From contig CAVXQD010000007.1 in NCBI GenBank assembly GCA_963763885.1, positions 186,001 through 250,000 on the forward strand: a stretch of 64,000 nt of DNA, given 5' to 3'. The translations under genes were made by a program, and so were the position numbers. Shown piece by piece: positions 18,378-27,379 of this stretch (positions are counted from its first letter, which is position 1; every line of letters begins with the position of its first letter). This DNA is from JANNBN01 sp963763885 (lineage in GTDB: Bacteria; Actinomycetota; Acidimicrobiia; Acidimicrobiales; JANYDT01). The notes below the pieces were generated by a model. That model had not been told where the DNA came from and made no database searches. It worked only from the letters and a program-made list of their open reading frames with translations.

Positions 18378-20440
18378 GCACGGAGGATGTCGCGCCTGCA
18401 GGGTCACCGGCCTCAGCAGTAAGCGCGCTTATCGCTCGATCCAATCGGTTGGGCGCCGACCCCCGCAACACCAACTTTGCCGGCGGCAACACCTCGTGCA
18501 AGGCAACCGGCATCGACCCCGTCACCCAGCAACCCGTCGAACTGCTGTGGGTCAAAGGGTCCGGCGGCGACCTGGGCACGCTCAAAGTATCGGGCCTTGC
18601 GGCGTTGCGCCTGGACCGATTGCGGTCCTTGGTCTCGGTTTATGCGGGCGAGGAACGCGAAGACGAAATGGTGGCGGCGTTCGACTTCTGCTGCCACGGC
18701 ATGGGCGGCGCGGCACCGTCCATCGATACGGCCATGCACGGGCTGGTGACAAAGGCTCATGTCGATCATCTGCATCCAGATTCGGGTATCGCGCTCGCAA
18801 CCGCAGCCGACGGCGAGGAACACACCCGCCGGTGCTTCGGTGATCGAGTGGTGTGGGTGCCATGGCGTCGGCCAGGGTTCCAGTTGGGCCTGGACATTGC
18901 TGCATTGGCCGAGGCAAACCCGCAGGCAATTGGGTGCATCCTTGGCGGGCATGGCATCACTGCGTGGGCAGACACCTCAGAGCAATGCGAGGCCAACTCG
19001 CTGGAGATCATCAGCACCGCCGGTGAGTACCTCCAGCAGCACGGTCGGCCAAGCCCCTTTGGTGCGCAGATGCCTGGTAACGCTGCGCTTCCAACCACGG
19101 AACGCCGATTGCGTGCCGCGCAGCTTGGGCACGTCATCCGTGGGCTGGTGTCAACGGACAGACGCCAGGTTGGAGTGTTCACCGACTCCGACGTGGTGCT
19201 TGAGTTCCTGGCCTCGGAACGACTGGGTGAGCTAGCCGCACTGGGCACGTCGTGCCCAGACCATTTCCTGCGGACAAAGGTCCGGCCGATGGTGCTGGAT
19301 GTCGCCCCGTCTGCGCCCATTGAAGAATCCATTGCGCGCTTAGGAGAGCTGCACGTTGCATATCGGGAGGAATACCGCGCGTACTACGACCGTCATGCCA
19401 CCCCCGAAAGCCCTGCAATGCGCGGGGCTGATCCGGCCATTGTGCTGGTGCCTGGTGTTGGCATGTTCTCCTTTGGGGCCAACCGTCAGACGGCGCGGGT
19501 TGCGGGCGAGTTCTACGTGAACGCCATCAACGTCATGCGGGGTGCGGAAGCCATCAGCACGTACGCGCCCATCAGCGAGGCCGAGAAGTTCCGCATCGAG
19601 TACTGGGCTCTGGAAGAAGCAAAGTTGGCGCGGTTACCGAAACCAAAACCCCTTGCCGCTCGTGTCGCCTACGTCACGGGGGCAGGGTCGGGGATTGGTC
19701 GCGCCATCGCGGTGCGCTTGGCTGCCGAGGGAGCCTGTGTGGTGGTTGCCGACCGCGACGGGGCCGCTGCCGAAGAGACCGCTGCCATGCTGGGCGGGGC
19801 CGACGTGGCGTTGGCAGTCACCGCTGACGTTACCGACGAGGCCGGAGTGATTGCGTCACTGCAGGCGGCCGTGTTGGCATTTGGCGGCGTTGATCTGGTG
19901 GTGAACAACGCTGGGTTGTCCGTGTCGAAGCCGTTGTTGGACACCACGCTGGCCGATTGGGATCTGCAGCACGACGTGATGGCGCGGGGTTCGTTTCTCG
20001 TGTCACGAGAGGCCGCCCGATTGATGATTGCGCAGGGCATCGGTGGCGACATCATCTACATCTCGTCCAAGAACAGCGTGTTCGCCGGGCCCAACAACAT
20101 CGCTTACAGCGCTACCAAGGCGGATCAGGCGCATCAGGTGCGGTTGCTGGCCGCCGAGCTTGGCGAGTTCGCCATCCGTGTGAACGGCATCAACCCCGAC
20201 GGGGTTGTACGTGGCTCTGGCATCTTTGCCGGCGGCTGGGGAGCCAAGCGAGCCGCGGTCTACGGGGTGCCAGAAGAAGAGCTGGGTGCTTACTATGCGC
20301 AGCGCACGTTGTTGAAGCGAGAAGTGCTTCCAGAACATGTTGCCAACGCAGTGTTCGCCTTGACCGGCGGAGATCTGTCGCACACCACCGGCTTGCACAT
20401 ACCGGTGGATGCCGGCGTGGCTGCAGCGTTCCTGCGGTGA
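18374..20440 (+). CDS. Bifunctional rhamnulose-1-phosphate aldolase / short-chain alcohol dehydrogenase
   Basis: A 688-residue fusion. The class II aldolase-like N-terminal ~420 residues include a metal-binding HVDHLHPDSGIAL and NFAGGNTSCKATG, and cleave rhamnulose-1-phosphate to DHAP and L-lactaldehyde. The C-terminal SDR has VAYVTGAGSGIGRAIAVRL (NAD-binding), NNAGLS, SSKNSVFAGPNNIAYSATKA with catalytic Ser/Tyr/Lys, and presumably oxidises lactaldehyde. Length and order match the known RhaD-aldolase/ADH fusion. Start ATG 18374 overlaps the isomerase stop; a GTG 9 bp upstream in frame is less likely. The kinase gene follows within 10 bp. Confidence 0.95.
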   Translation: MSTEDVAPAGSPASAVSALIARSNRLGADPRNTNFAGGNTSCKATGIDPVTQQPVELLWVKGSGGDLGTLKVSGLAALRLDRLRSLVSVYAGEEREDEMVAAFDFCCHGMGGAAPSIDTAMHGLVTKAHVDHLHPDSGIALATAADGEEHTRRCFGDRVVWVPWRRPGFQLGLDIAALAEANPQAIGCILGGHGITAWADTSEQCEANSLEIISTAGEYLQQHGRPSPFGAQMPGNAALPTTERRLRAAQLGHVIRGLVSTDRRQVGVFTDSDVVLEFLASERLGELAALGTSCPDHFLRTKVRPMVLDVAPSAPIEESIARLGELHVAYREEYRAYYDRHATPESPAMRGADPAIVLVPGVGMFSFGANRQTARVAGEFYVNAINVMRGAEAISTYAPISEAEKFRIEYWALEEAKLARLPKPKPLAARVAYVTGAGSGIGRAIAVRLAAEGACVVVADRDGAAAEETAAMLGGADVALAVTADVTDEAGVIASLQAAVLAFGGVDLVVNNAGLSVSKPLLDTTLADWDLQHDVMARGSFLVSREAARLMIAQGIGGDIIYISSKNSVFAGPNNIAYSATKADQAHQVRLLAAELGEFAIRVNGINPDGVVRGSGIFAGGWGAKRAAVYGVPEEELGAYYAQRTLLKREVLPEHVANAVFALTGGDLSHTTGLHIPVDAGVAAAFLR

Positions 20441-20447
20441 ACGAGTG

Positions 20448-21861
20448 GTGAGCGGAGCGTTTGCAGCGATAGACCTAGGCGCATCAAGTGGCCGGGTGGT
20501 TGTCGGCATCGCAAGTGACACCATGTTGGAGATCGATGAGGTGCACCGGTTCGTCAACGAGCCGCTGCGCTTGCCGACCGGGTTGCATTGGAACCTCGAG
20601 CACATCTTCGAAGAGATCCTTCGTGGACTGACGATTGCAGCCAGCAAGTATCGGTTGAGTGGCATAGGGGTGGATTCGTGGGCAATCGACTATGGGTTGA
20701 TTGACAAAGCCGGCCAGCTGATGGGCAATCCTTTCCACTACCGCGATGCACGAACGGACCGAGTGGAGTTCCCGGTGTCGGCGCACGATTTGTATGCGCG
20801 CAACGGATTGCAGCATCTCCCCTTCAACACCATTTTCCAGCTGTTCGCCGAGGCACCTGGTCGGCTGGCCGGCGCCCAGCACGTTCTGTTGATCCCTGAC
20901 TTGCTGACGTACTGGCTGACGGGAGTTGCTGGCACGGAGGTCACCAACGCTTCGACAACCGGACTGCTTGCATCGGGATCGTGGACGTGGGACCCAGAGT
21001 TGTTGCGAATGGTGGACGTGAAGGCAGATCAGTTCGGCCCGTTGCGCAAGCCGGGCGATGTGGTTGGTCCGTTGCTCGATGTGATCTGCGCGCGTACAGG
21101 TATCGCAGCAGGCACACCAGTATTTTCCGTGGGCTCACACGACACCGCTTCGGCAGTGGTGGCCGTGCCAGCCACGGCCCCGTCGGAGTTTGCGTACGTG
21201 AGCTGTGGAACCTGGGGGCTGGTGGGCGTTGAGCTGGACAAGCCCATCCTCACGGAGACCAGCAGCAGCGCCAACTTCACGAACGAACTGGGGGTGGACG
21301 GTCGTGTCCGCTACCTGCGAAACGTGATGGGGTTGTGGCTGCTGCAAGAGTCGCTTCGCACCTGGGCGGAACAAGGCACAACTTACGACTTGACCAAGTT
21401 GTTGACCGACGCCTCAGCGCTACCTGCCGGCGGACCGATGTTCGACGTGGACCAGCCGGAGTTTCTCCCGCCCGGGTGATATGCCGACTCGAATTCGTGC
21501 TGCGTGCAGCGGCGAAGGTGATCTCAACGATCCTGTGTTGCTGGTGCGGTGCATCCTTGACAGCCTGGCGATTGGTTTTGCACGGGCTGTCAGCGATGCG
21601 GCTCGCTTATCTGGCCAGCGAGTGAGCGTGGTGCATCTGGTGGGCGGCGGAGCCCAGAACCAGCTGTTGTGCCAATTGACAGCGAATGCATGCGGGGTAC
21701 CTGTGGTAGCTGGACCGGTTGAGGCAACCGCCATCGGCAACGTGTTGGTTCAGGCGCGTGCAGCGGGGGTCATCCGAGGTGAGTTGGAATCGCTACGCGC
21801 GCTTGTGAGTTCAACACAACCGGTGCACACGTACGTACCCCAACAGGAGACCTACGCCTAA
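20448..21861 (+). CDS. rhaB: Rhamnulokinase, interrupted by +1 frameshift at 21477
   Basis: An FGGY-family sugar kinase phosphorylating L-rhamnulose. The first frame, from GTG 20448 (or 20445), carries the phosphate-binding AAIDLGASSGRVVVG, VDSWAIDYGLID, NTIFQLFAEAPGRL and SCGTWGLVGVELDKP, and ends at a UGA at 21477-21479 after FLPPG. The family's PGDMPxRI and the ATP-binding VHLVGGGAQNQLLCQLTANA continue one base on, from 21478 to 21861. Removing one base (GGG TGA T to GGT GAT) restores a ~470-residue kinase of normal length. The second part also has its own ATG at 21481, so re-initiation into a split protein is conceivable. It is the last gene of the rhaI-aldolase-kinase operon; its end overlaps the convergent CAP gene by 4 bp. 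Confidence 0.88.
21474..21480 (+). other. GGG UGA U frameshift site in rhamnulokinase
   Basis: Zero-frame CCC GGG UGA stops the protein; the +1 frame reads GAU AUG CCG, continuing the conserved PGDMP motif exactly. A glycyl-tRNA moved from GGG to GGU would keep Gly. A GGAG occurs ~13 nt upstream, not at the 3-nt spacing of the RF2 shift site. A simple error or mutation is equally compatible. Confidence 0.75.
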
Positions 21862-22559
21862 GGGCAGCGAATGTCGGCGCCAGTTGCCGGGGAACGCGGT
21901 TCAGGTGCGGTCTCTGGGGTGCCGATACCCTTCCAGGTTTCGGTGGCGAAGTTCTCTGTGGCATAGCTCCTCCCGCCAGGGACACATACGATACCGGCCC
22001 CCATTGCAGTCACCTCGGGCGACAAGATGTTGTTTCGGTGACCTGTGGATCGCATCCACCCTTCGTGTATCTGGGCAGTGCCCATGCCGCCGCTGGCTGC
22101 GTAGATGTTCTCCCAGCAGCACCTGGCAGGGACAGCGAAGGCTGACTCAGAGCCCTTTGGGCGGTGGGAGAAGTTGCCGGTGGCAGCCATGGTCTGCGAC
22201 CAATTGCGGGCCATCGATGCCAAACCTGGGTCCCAGCGCAGTGGTGCGATGCCCCGGACGGCGCGTTCGGCGTTGACTCGCTCGAGGAGTTGTTGAGCCA
22301 TGGCAGTTTCAACAGCTTCACGCTGCTGGTTGACGGAGGCGGAGCCATCCACCGGGGTTGGTGCCGCTGGGGCAGGAGCTTGGACAGGAGGGGGATTCTG
22401 TGCGACGAGTGTGGTTGCGGTGTTGCCGGCTGACCTACGGCGGGTCCGTTTCTTCTGCGCTGCTGAACCCGGGGAGGTCAATCCGACGAGCAGAACAAGC
22501 GTTGCGGCGGTGAGAGCCGTGCCTGTGAATGCCCTTCGAGATTGGGTATGAAAACGCAT
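21858..22559 (-). CDS. Secreted CAP-domain (SCP/PR-1-like) protein
   Basis: About 233 residues. The signal peptide is RRAFTGTALTAATLVLLVGL... with cleavage probably after GSAA, followed by a basic stretch (KKRTRRR) and a Pro/Ala-rich linker. The C-terminal ~130 residues form a CAP domain: LLERVNAERAVRGIAPLRWD, GNFSHRPKG, CCWENI, HEGWMRSTGHRNNIL and a final ATENFAT-like strand. The His/Glu residues typical of CAP cavities are present. Function is uncertain; bacterial CAP proteins are extracellular and may bind lipids or the cell wall. Start M at 22559, with another ATG at 22568; the longer frame to 22805 would overlap the Lgt-like gene. Confidence 0.88.
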   Translation of the reverse strand: MRFHTQSRRAFTGTALTAATLVLLVGLTSPGSAAQKKRTRRRSAGNTATTLVAQNPPPVQAPAPAAPTPVDGSASVNQQREAVETAMAQQLLERVNAERAVRGIAPLRWDPGLASMARNWSQTMAATGNFSHRPKGSESAFAVPARCCWENIYAASGGMGTAQIHEGWMRSTGHRNNILSPEVTAMGAGIVCVPGGRSYATENFATETWKGIGTPETAPEPRSPATGADIRCP

Positions 22560-22719
22560 GCAGGGCATCTTCTGGAACACACAGCGTGAACGCAAGCACG
22601 TGAGGACACGAGATGAGGTGAGGGGATAGGGCGCAGTTTGTAGTGTTCCCGGTTTGTTCCCGGTTCGCGACACGATCGCGACACTTCGAGACCGCCCACA
22701 GTAAGTGAACGCGGTTTCA

Positions 22720-23970
22720 TCACGCGCCAAGGCCACCTCTGCCGGACCCAACCTCTGACCGACTGCACGGCGCCAGAGGCAGCCTCGCCGCGACTCGTTC
22801 GACACTAGGCAACTCTGCCCGTCGAATTCCCTTGGACGTCCCCCGTCGACGCACCGCGACGAGAAGGAGCCCGGCGACCATCATCACAACGCCGATCAAC
22901 TGGACCTGCGAGCGACCAATCAGCCAGGGTTGATGGACCCGAAACTGATCAACGACAACCCGCTGAGCACCAAGCAACGAGACAAACAGGCCGTGCATAA
23001 CACCGGGAGTTGTGATGTACCGCCGGATGCTCATCAGCAACATCACGGCCAATGTGCTGATGAGGAACTCGTACAGCGAAGTTGGATAGACACCTGGTTT
23101 GAGACGAGTGCAGTATCCGGCGAAACAGTCGCCGGAGTTAATCGGAACACCGGAGTAGCCGCCCGCTTCGGAGAAACCGGTCATGCGAGCAACGTTGTTC
23201 GGGTAGTCATATGCCCACAGCCAATTGGGCAGCCACGCTGGAAGGGTGCGAAGGTTGACTACTCCCCAATCGCCGTCGCCGCTGACATGGCACGCAACGC
23301 GGCCGACGCCGTATGCCGCGTACACGCCGAGGCTTGCAGCATCGACCGCAGGCCAAAACTGAAGGTGATTGCGCTTGAAATATCGCATCACCATCGCTCC
23401 GGCGAGCAGAAGACCGCCAAACATCGTGTATCCCGACGGGCCGAATGAACCGGGGTGTTCGACGAGAAACAGAAGTTTGGCTCCGACAAACCCCCAAAAC
23501 GCTGCGACGCCGGTGCAGTTCCACGTATGAGCGCTCCAACGTCGTGATTCTGCGGGCGCGGCATTTGACCTGTATTGGCCCTGCCGTCGTACGACGAGGC
23601 CTCCAGCGATCGTTCCGACGAACAACCCAACAGCCATCCACAGGAAGGATCCGGTCGCGTGAAACAAACGAATGACTCGGTTGGGGTCTGCAGTTGGATC
23701 GGCCCCCAGGAGCGCCCCGAGCCTCCACCCGAACGCAGCACACGAGAGCGCAATAACAAGCCAAAGCAGCCGCGGGTTGGACCGGGAGCCCTGCGGCGCT
23801 TGCCACGTAATGATGCCGGCCCGTTCGGCTCTGGACAATTCGTACGCGAACACACGATTCGCTGTCAGAAACGCGAGCAGAACGATTGCGCCGTAGGTGT
23901 TGGCGTATGCCAACACCGGGATGTCAATACCGAACGCTGCACGAACTACGTGGAAAAGAGTCGGATACAC
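22720..23970 (-). CDS. Prolipoprotein diacylglyceryl transferase (Lgt) family protein
   Basis: A 416-residue polytopic membrane protein. About seven hydrophobic segments, the motif YGVGRVACHVSGDGDWG (equivalent of the Lgt GRxGNFxNxE signature, here Cys-His-containing), PTSLYEFLI and a late VVVDQFRV segment identify an Lgt-like enzyme. Classical Lgt transfers diacylglycerol to lipobox Cys of lipoproteins. This divergent GRxxCHVSGDGDWG type may be a paralogue. The start at 23970 is GTG. It lies 21 bp downstream of the Thr-rich putative lipoprotein gene on the same strand, suggesting an operon and an enzyme-substrate link. Confidence 0.82.
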   Translation of the reverse strand: MYPTLFHVVRAAFGIDIPVLAYANTYGAIVLLAFLTANRVFAYELSRAERAGIITWQAPQGSRSNPRLLWLVIALSCAAFGWRLGALLGADPTADPNRVIRLFHATGSFLWMAVGLFVGTIAGGLVVRRQGQYRSNAAPAESRRWSAHTWNCTGVAAFWGFVGAKLLFLVEHPGSFGPSGYTMFGGLLLAGAMVMRYFKRNHLQFWPAVDAASLGVYAAYGVGRVACHVSGDGDWGVVNLRTLPAWLPNWLWAYDYPNNVARMTGFSEAGGYSGVPINSGDCFAGYCTRLKPGVYPTSLYEFLISTLAVMLLMSIRRYITTPGVMHGLFVSLLGAQRVVVDQFRVHQPWLIGRSQVQLIGVVMMVAGLLLVAVRRRGTSKGIRRAELPSVERVAARLPLAPCSRSEVGSGRGGLGA

Positions 23971-23991
23971 GGCGGTCGGCCTCTCGCCCCA

Positions 23992-25173
23992 CTATGCCGG
24001 GTTTGGGACCGTGACAAGCGTTGCGTTGGGCGCCAGAGTGCTCCGACCGCCGGTCGTAGGAACAGCGGTCGTCGGGAGTGCGATGCTTCCCCCGGCGACT
24101 CGTGTAACGGGCGGTGCTGTCGTCGACGTCACCAAAGTCGTGAGGGCTGGCGCCAGAGTGGTTGAGGTACTGGCGGTTGTCTGCACCACCAAGGTTGTGC
24201 TGGATGCGGGCGCTGGGCTTGTGGTGACCACACGAGTGGTTTCAATCGGGGTCGTCGGTTTGGACGTTGCCGCAATGGTTGTGGCCGGACGGGTCGTTTC
24301 CCTGGTTGTCTCCACTGCGGACTTTGTGCTCACTACTTTCGACGTGACCAAAGCGGTCGTGACAGCTTTGGTCGTGACCGCCCTTGTGGTGTCGACCAGT
24401 GTGGTCGCAGTTGGCTTCGTGGTCGCAGTTGGCTTCGAGGTGGCGACCGCAGACACGGTGGTCGAGGGAACGGTGGCCACCGAGATCGAGGTTGTGGACG
24501 GAGTGGTGGTCGCCACGTCGGCAGTGAAGATGGGGTCGGTAACAGGTGCATCCGCCGGCACCGAATCGACCTTGACGTCAGCTGGCACGGTTGAGTCATC
24601 GGCACCCGCTGGGGCGGTGGTGTCCGCGGCAGATGCGGGAGTGGTTTCGAGGGCGGTGCTGGGTGACAGCGTTACCTCGACGATGGTCGTCGGCTCACAT
24701 GGGACAGACGTCGTTGTCACGTTGGAGACGACGGCTTCGGAGGTCGGCATATTGGGCACCGACGAGTCGGCAGAAGAAGCAACGGAGTCTGGGGTTGTTG
24801 CATCCGGGACAAGGGTTGAATCGACAGGCACAGTGGCGTCGGTCGCAGCGACAGTGGTCGAACTGGCCGAAGCGTCAGACGTAGGGACCGCCAAACTCAC
24901 AACGGTTTCTGCGGAACCATCAGGGACGATTGCAACAGGCGCAATCGTCGTGTCAGTGGTGTCAGTGGTGTCAGTGGTGTTTCCCGGAACAACAGTTTCG
25001 GATGACCCGACGGAGGTCGTCGTGGAAGAACCCTCCGAAACAGCAACCGACGTAGCCAAGCTTGGGTCAGGGCACGGTGGAAGCGCCGGGCTCGGCACTG
25101 GAGATCCGCAACCGATTCCAAACAACAGAATCGCTGTAGCGATCCCCACTCGAGTCAAGGCCTTCTCGGACAT
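23992..25173 (-). CDS. Thr/Ser-rich putative lipoprotein
   Basis: About 393 residues. The start at 25173 is set by a good ribosome site (AAGGAG, 9 nt upstream) and a short signal sequence (RVGIATAILLFGIGC). The Cys at position 22 could be lipidated although its -3 residue is not the usual Leu. The mature part is almost entirely low-complexity Thr/Ser/Val/Ala/Pro, with short repeats (TTDTTDTTD; SKPTATTKPTATT), the look of a wall-spanning stalk. No catalytic domain is visible. The adjacent Lgt-like gene supports lipidation. The long Val-rich frame on the opposite strand is a shadow. Confidence 0.7.
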   Translation of the reverse strand: MSEKALTRVGIATAILLFGIGCGSPVPSPALPPCPDPSLATSVAVSEGSSTTTSVGSSETVVPGNTTDTTDTTDTTIAPVAIVPDGSAETVVSLAVPTSDASASSTTVAATDATVPVDSTLVPDATTPDSVASSADSSVPNMPTSEAVVSNVTTTSVPCEPTTIVEVTLSPSTALETTPASAADTTAPAGADDSTVPADVKVDSVPADAPVTDPIFTADVATTTPSTTSISVATVPSTTVSAVATSKPTATTKPTATTLVDTTRAVTTKAVTTALVTSKVVSTKSAVETTRETTRPATTIAATSKPTTPIETTRVVTTSPAPASSTTLVVQTTASTSTTLAPALTTLVTSTTAPPVTRVAGGSIALPTTAVPTTGGRSTLAPNATLVTVPNPA

Positions 25174-25255
25174 TTCGCGGTTCTCCTTCACTGCAGAGGG
25201 GAAATCCCTCCGCCGCTCAAGCTTCGGCAAGTAAAAGACGAATCTGGAGTCGAAT

Positions 25256-26035
25256 ATGAACGTCGATACCGAAATGGTCGCGTCAGGACTGCCACTTTCC
25301 CACTGCTCCGAACCGGTGAGCCAACAACGCCCAGGCGTCCACTTCTTCACAGCTGTGCCGTGCGTACAGGCGCAGATTGCAGCAGCGTTCGCTGTGGGGG
25401 CAATCCACTTACGGAAGGTCGCTGCTGACCGTTTTACCGTTTGGTTCCCAACTGCCACGTCTGGCCACTACGGCGAACTTCGGCTCATCGCGATGTGGGC
25501 TGCGGGCGGCCTCTGTGCGTTCGTTCTGCTGCCGCTTGCCGTCCTATGGGCGACAAGGCGATTCACGGGAGCTGTTCGGCTGCGCGACTGCCACGTTGGA
25601 ATTCAGGGCATGGTGGGGCATTTGTGGATCTACGCCTTGTTGTGGGCAGCAAATGCGATTGTGGTCATCCCGGCGGCCCGGACCGAGGCGTTTCAAGCCG
25701 CTTATCCGATGTATTCAGCGCTCACTCGCAGCGACTTTGATCTGATTGCCTTTTACGCGCTTTACGCCTTGCAGTTCGTGGCGGTCGAGTTCTTCTTTCG
25801 TGGCTATCTACTTGTGGTGCTGCGTCCGCTGTTCCGCCGGTGGACAATTCCAGCCGTCACGATTCCATATGTGTGGTTACATCTCGGAAAACCGCCCGCC
25901 GAAGTGGTCGCATCGGCGATTGCGGGGCTTATACTTGGCACGGTCGCCACACGCACGAAGTCAATTTGGGGTGGGGTACTTGTGCACCTGGCGGTGGCGG
26001 CAACCATGGATATGAGCGTACTTATCTTCCGGTGA
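25256..26035 (+). CDS. CPBP family intramembrane metalloprotease
   Basis: A 259-residue membrane protein with about six hydrophobic segments. The CPBP/CAAX-protease motifs are AVEFFFRGYLL (Glu and Arg of EExxxR; the second Glu is Phe here), PYVWLHLGKP (FxxxH equivalent) and LVHLAVAATMD (HxxxN/D). Such proteins cleave within membranes; in bacteria they act in peptide processing or immunity, or have unknown roles. It is divergent from the putative lipoprotein/Lgt pair across an 82-bp gap. The first ~55 residues are not conserved-looking, so a later start is possible. Confidence 0.8.
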   Translation: MNVDTEMVASGLPLSHCSEPVSQQRPGVHFFTAVPCVQAQIAAAFAVGAIHLRKVAADRFTVWFPTATSGHYGELRLIAMWAAGGLCAFVLLPLAVLWATRRFTGAVRLRDCHVGIQGMVGHLWIYALLWAANAIVVIPAARTEAFQAAYPMYSALTRSDFDLIAFYALYALQFVAVEFFFRGYLLVVLRPLFRRWTIPAVTIPYVWLHLGKPPAEVVASAIAGLILGTVATRTKSIWGGVLVHLAVAATMDMSVLIFR

Positions 26036-26083
26036 GTGCTGACAAGCGGACGGCTTTGCGTTTGTGCTGAGGTTGTGGGCGGA

Positions 26084-27340
26084 CTATTGGGTGGGACGGG
26101 CGAAGAGCGACATTTCAAGCAGCGTTTTCTTGGTGGCGCCCGACGGTGGGTAGATGGTCTCGGTGTTGATTCGACGCTTGAGGGCTTTGGCTTCGGCGCC
26201 ACTCTTCAGCACCTGACGATCCCATCCGCCGGTGAGTACAGCACCGAACCGACCAAGGTCCAGGCAGGTGACGTAGCGCAGTTGTTGGTACTGAATGAGG
26301 TCAAGGCCCAACGCGTCTCGGGCAGCGTTTTCCCCCGCGACGCGACCCGTCTGGAGCGCGTGCTGACACGATTGCAGCGTGATGTGGCCGTCCCCGGTGT
26401 CGGCTGCTGCGGCGTCGCCGGTAACGAACACGTGCGGTGCGCGGGGTGCGCGGAGAGTCGGGTCGACGTTGAGGCGTCCGAGCGAATCTCGCTCCCCCGG
26501 TACCTCGGCGACGAAGGGCGCTGCGCGGAGCCCGGTGTTGAGCACCACGGCGTCGCAGCGCAGCACGTTGCCATCGGCAAACGTGACGGACTGAGCGGAG
26601 AGTTGGGTGATGTTTGCATTGAGTCTTGTCTCGACGCCAGCTTCGGCGAGGGCTGATTCGATCAAGCCGCGTGGGTTGGGGCCAAGTTCGCTGCCCACGG
26701 TGTCGGCGCGGTCGATCAGCACAATCCGCATCGCTTCGGCCGCTGACGCTGCACCGTGTGCTGCAACGCGGTCTCTCAGTTCCAGCGCAAGCTCGATGCC
26801 GGTGAAACCTGCTCCGATGACAGCGACCGCGATGGGTGTTGCGTCCACCGCCGCGCTGTTCTCGGCGAGAAGCTGCAGGTGTGCGTCGAACGCGACTGCG
26901 TCTTGTTGGGTGTCCACGCAGTGAGCCGTATGTGCACCGACGATTGGTGGCCGAGCCATCACGCTGCCGGTAGCAACAACAAGCCGGTCAAACGGGAGAC
27001 GGTTTCCGCTGCCAAGGACGGCGGACTGACCCGATGTCTCGCCGGGCGGGTCGAGACCAATTGCGGTGTCGATAACGAACGCCACGTCGAGTGTGTCGAG
27101 AAACGGTTGCAGGTCCACACCCAGCGATGCAGGGTCGGCCTCGTAGAGCCGCGGTCGGATCTGTAGCGACGGCCCGGCTGACACCATGGTGATGTCAAGC
27201 TGGTCCCCGCCGACGCGTCGTGCAGCAGCGGCCGCCCAAAACCCGGCGAACCCGCCGCCCACGATGACGATATGGGGTCGGGCTTGGCTGGGTTCCGCGA
27301 TCAGCTGCTCAGCGGTTACGGGAGACGATGCATCCGGCAC
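26084..27340 (-). CDS. FAD-dependent NAD(P)H oxidoreductase, NDH-2-like
   Basis: A 418-residue flavoprotein. It has an N-terminal FAD dinucleotide fold (HIVIVGGGFAGFWAAAAARR), a second NADH-binding fold (PIAVAVIGAGFTGIELALEL), and a FAD-contacting FVTGDAAA near the end. The overall order matches pyridine nucleotide-disulfide oxidoreductases of the NADH dehydrogenase/ferredoxin-reductase type; no redox-active CxxxxC is seen. The start at 27340 is GTG. It is followed upstream, 39 bp away, by the CGNR regulator on the same strand. Confidence 0.88.
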   Translation of the reverse strand: MPDASSPVTAEQLIAEPSQARPHIVIVGGGFAGFWAAAAARRVGGDQLDITMVSAGPSLQIRPRLYEADPASLGVDLQPFLDTLDVAFVIDTAIGLDPPGETSGQSAVLGSGNRLPFDRLVVATGSVMARPPIVGAHTAHCVDTQQDAVAFDAHLQLLAENSAAVDATPIAVAVIGAGFTGIELALELRDRVAAHGAASAAEAMRIVLIDRADTVGSELGPNPRGLIESALAEAGVETRLNANITQLSAQSVTFADGNVLRCDAVVLNTGLRAAPFVAEVPGERDSLGRLNVDPTLRAPRAPHVFVTGDAAAADTGDGHITLQSCQHALQTGRVAGENAARDALGLDLIQYQQLRYVTCLDLGRFGAVLTGGWDRQVLKSGAEAKALKRRINTETIYPPSGATKKTLLEMSLFARPTQ

Positions 27341-27379
27341 AGGTTGAACCTAGCGAAGCCAACCGGACACTTCGTCCGC

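Noticed and set aside
24951..24980. 9-bp tandem repeat GTGTCAGTG
   Set aside because: Explained as TTD coding repeats in the Thr-rich putative lipoprotein; too short to be a separate element.
23897..25234. 445-codon plus-strand ORF rich in Val/Ala/Thr
   Set aside because: Complement of the Thr/Ser-rich putative lipoprotein gene, which has a strong ribosome site and signal sequence.
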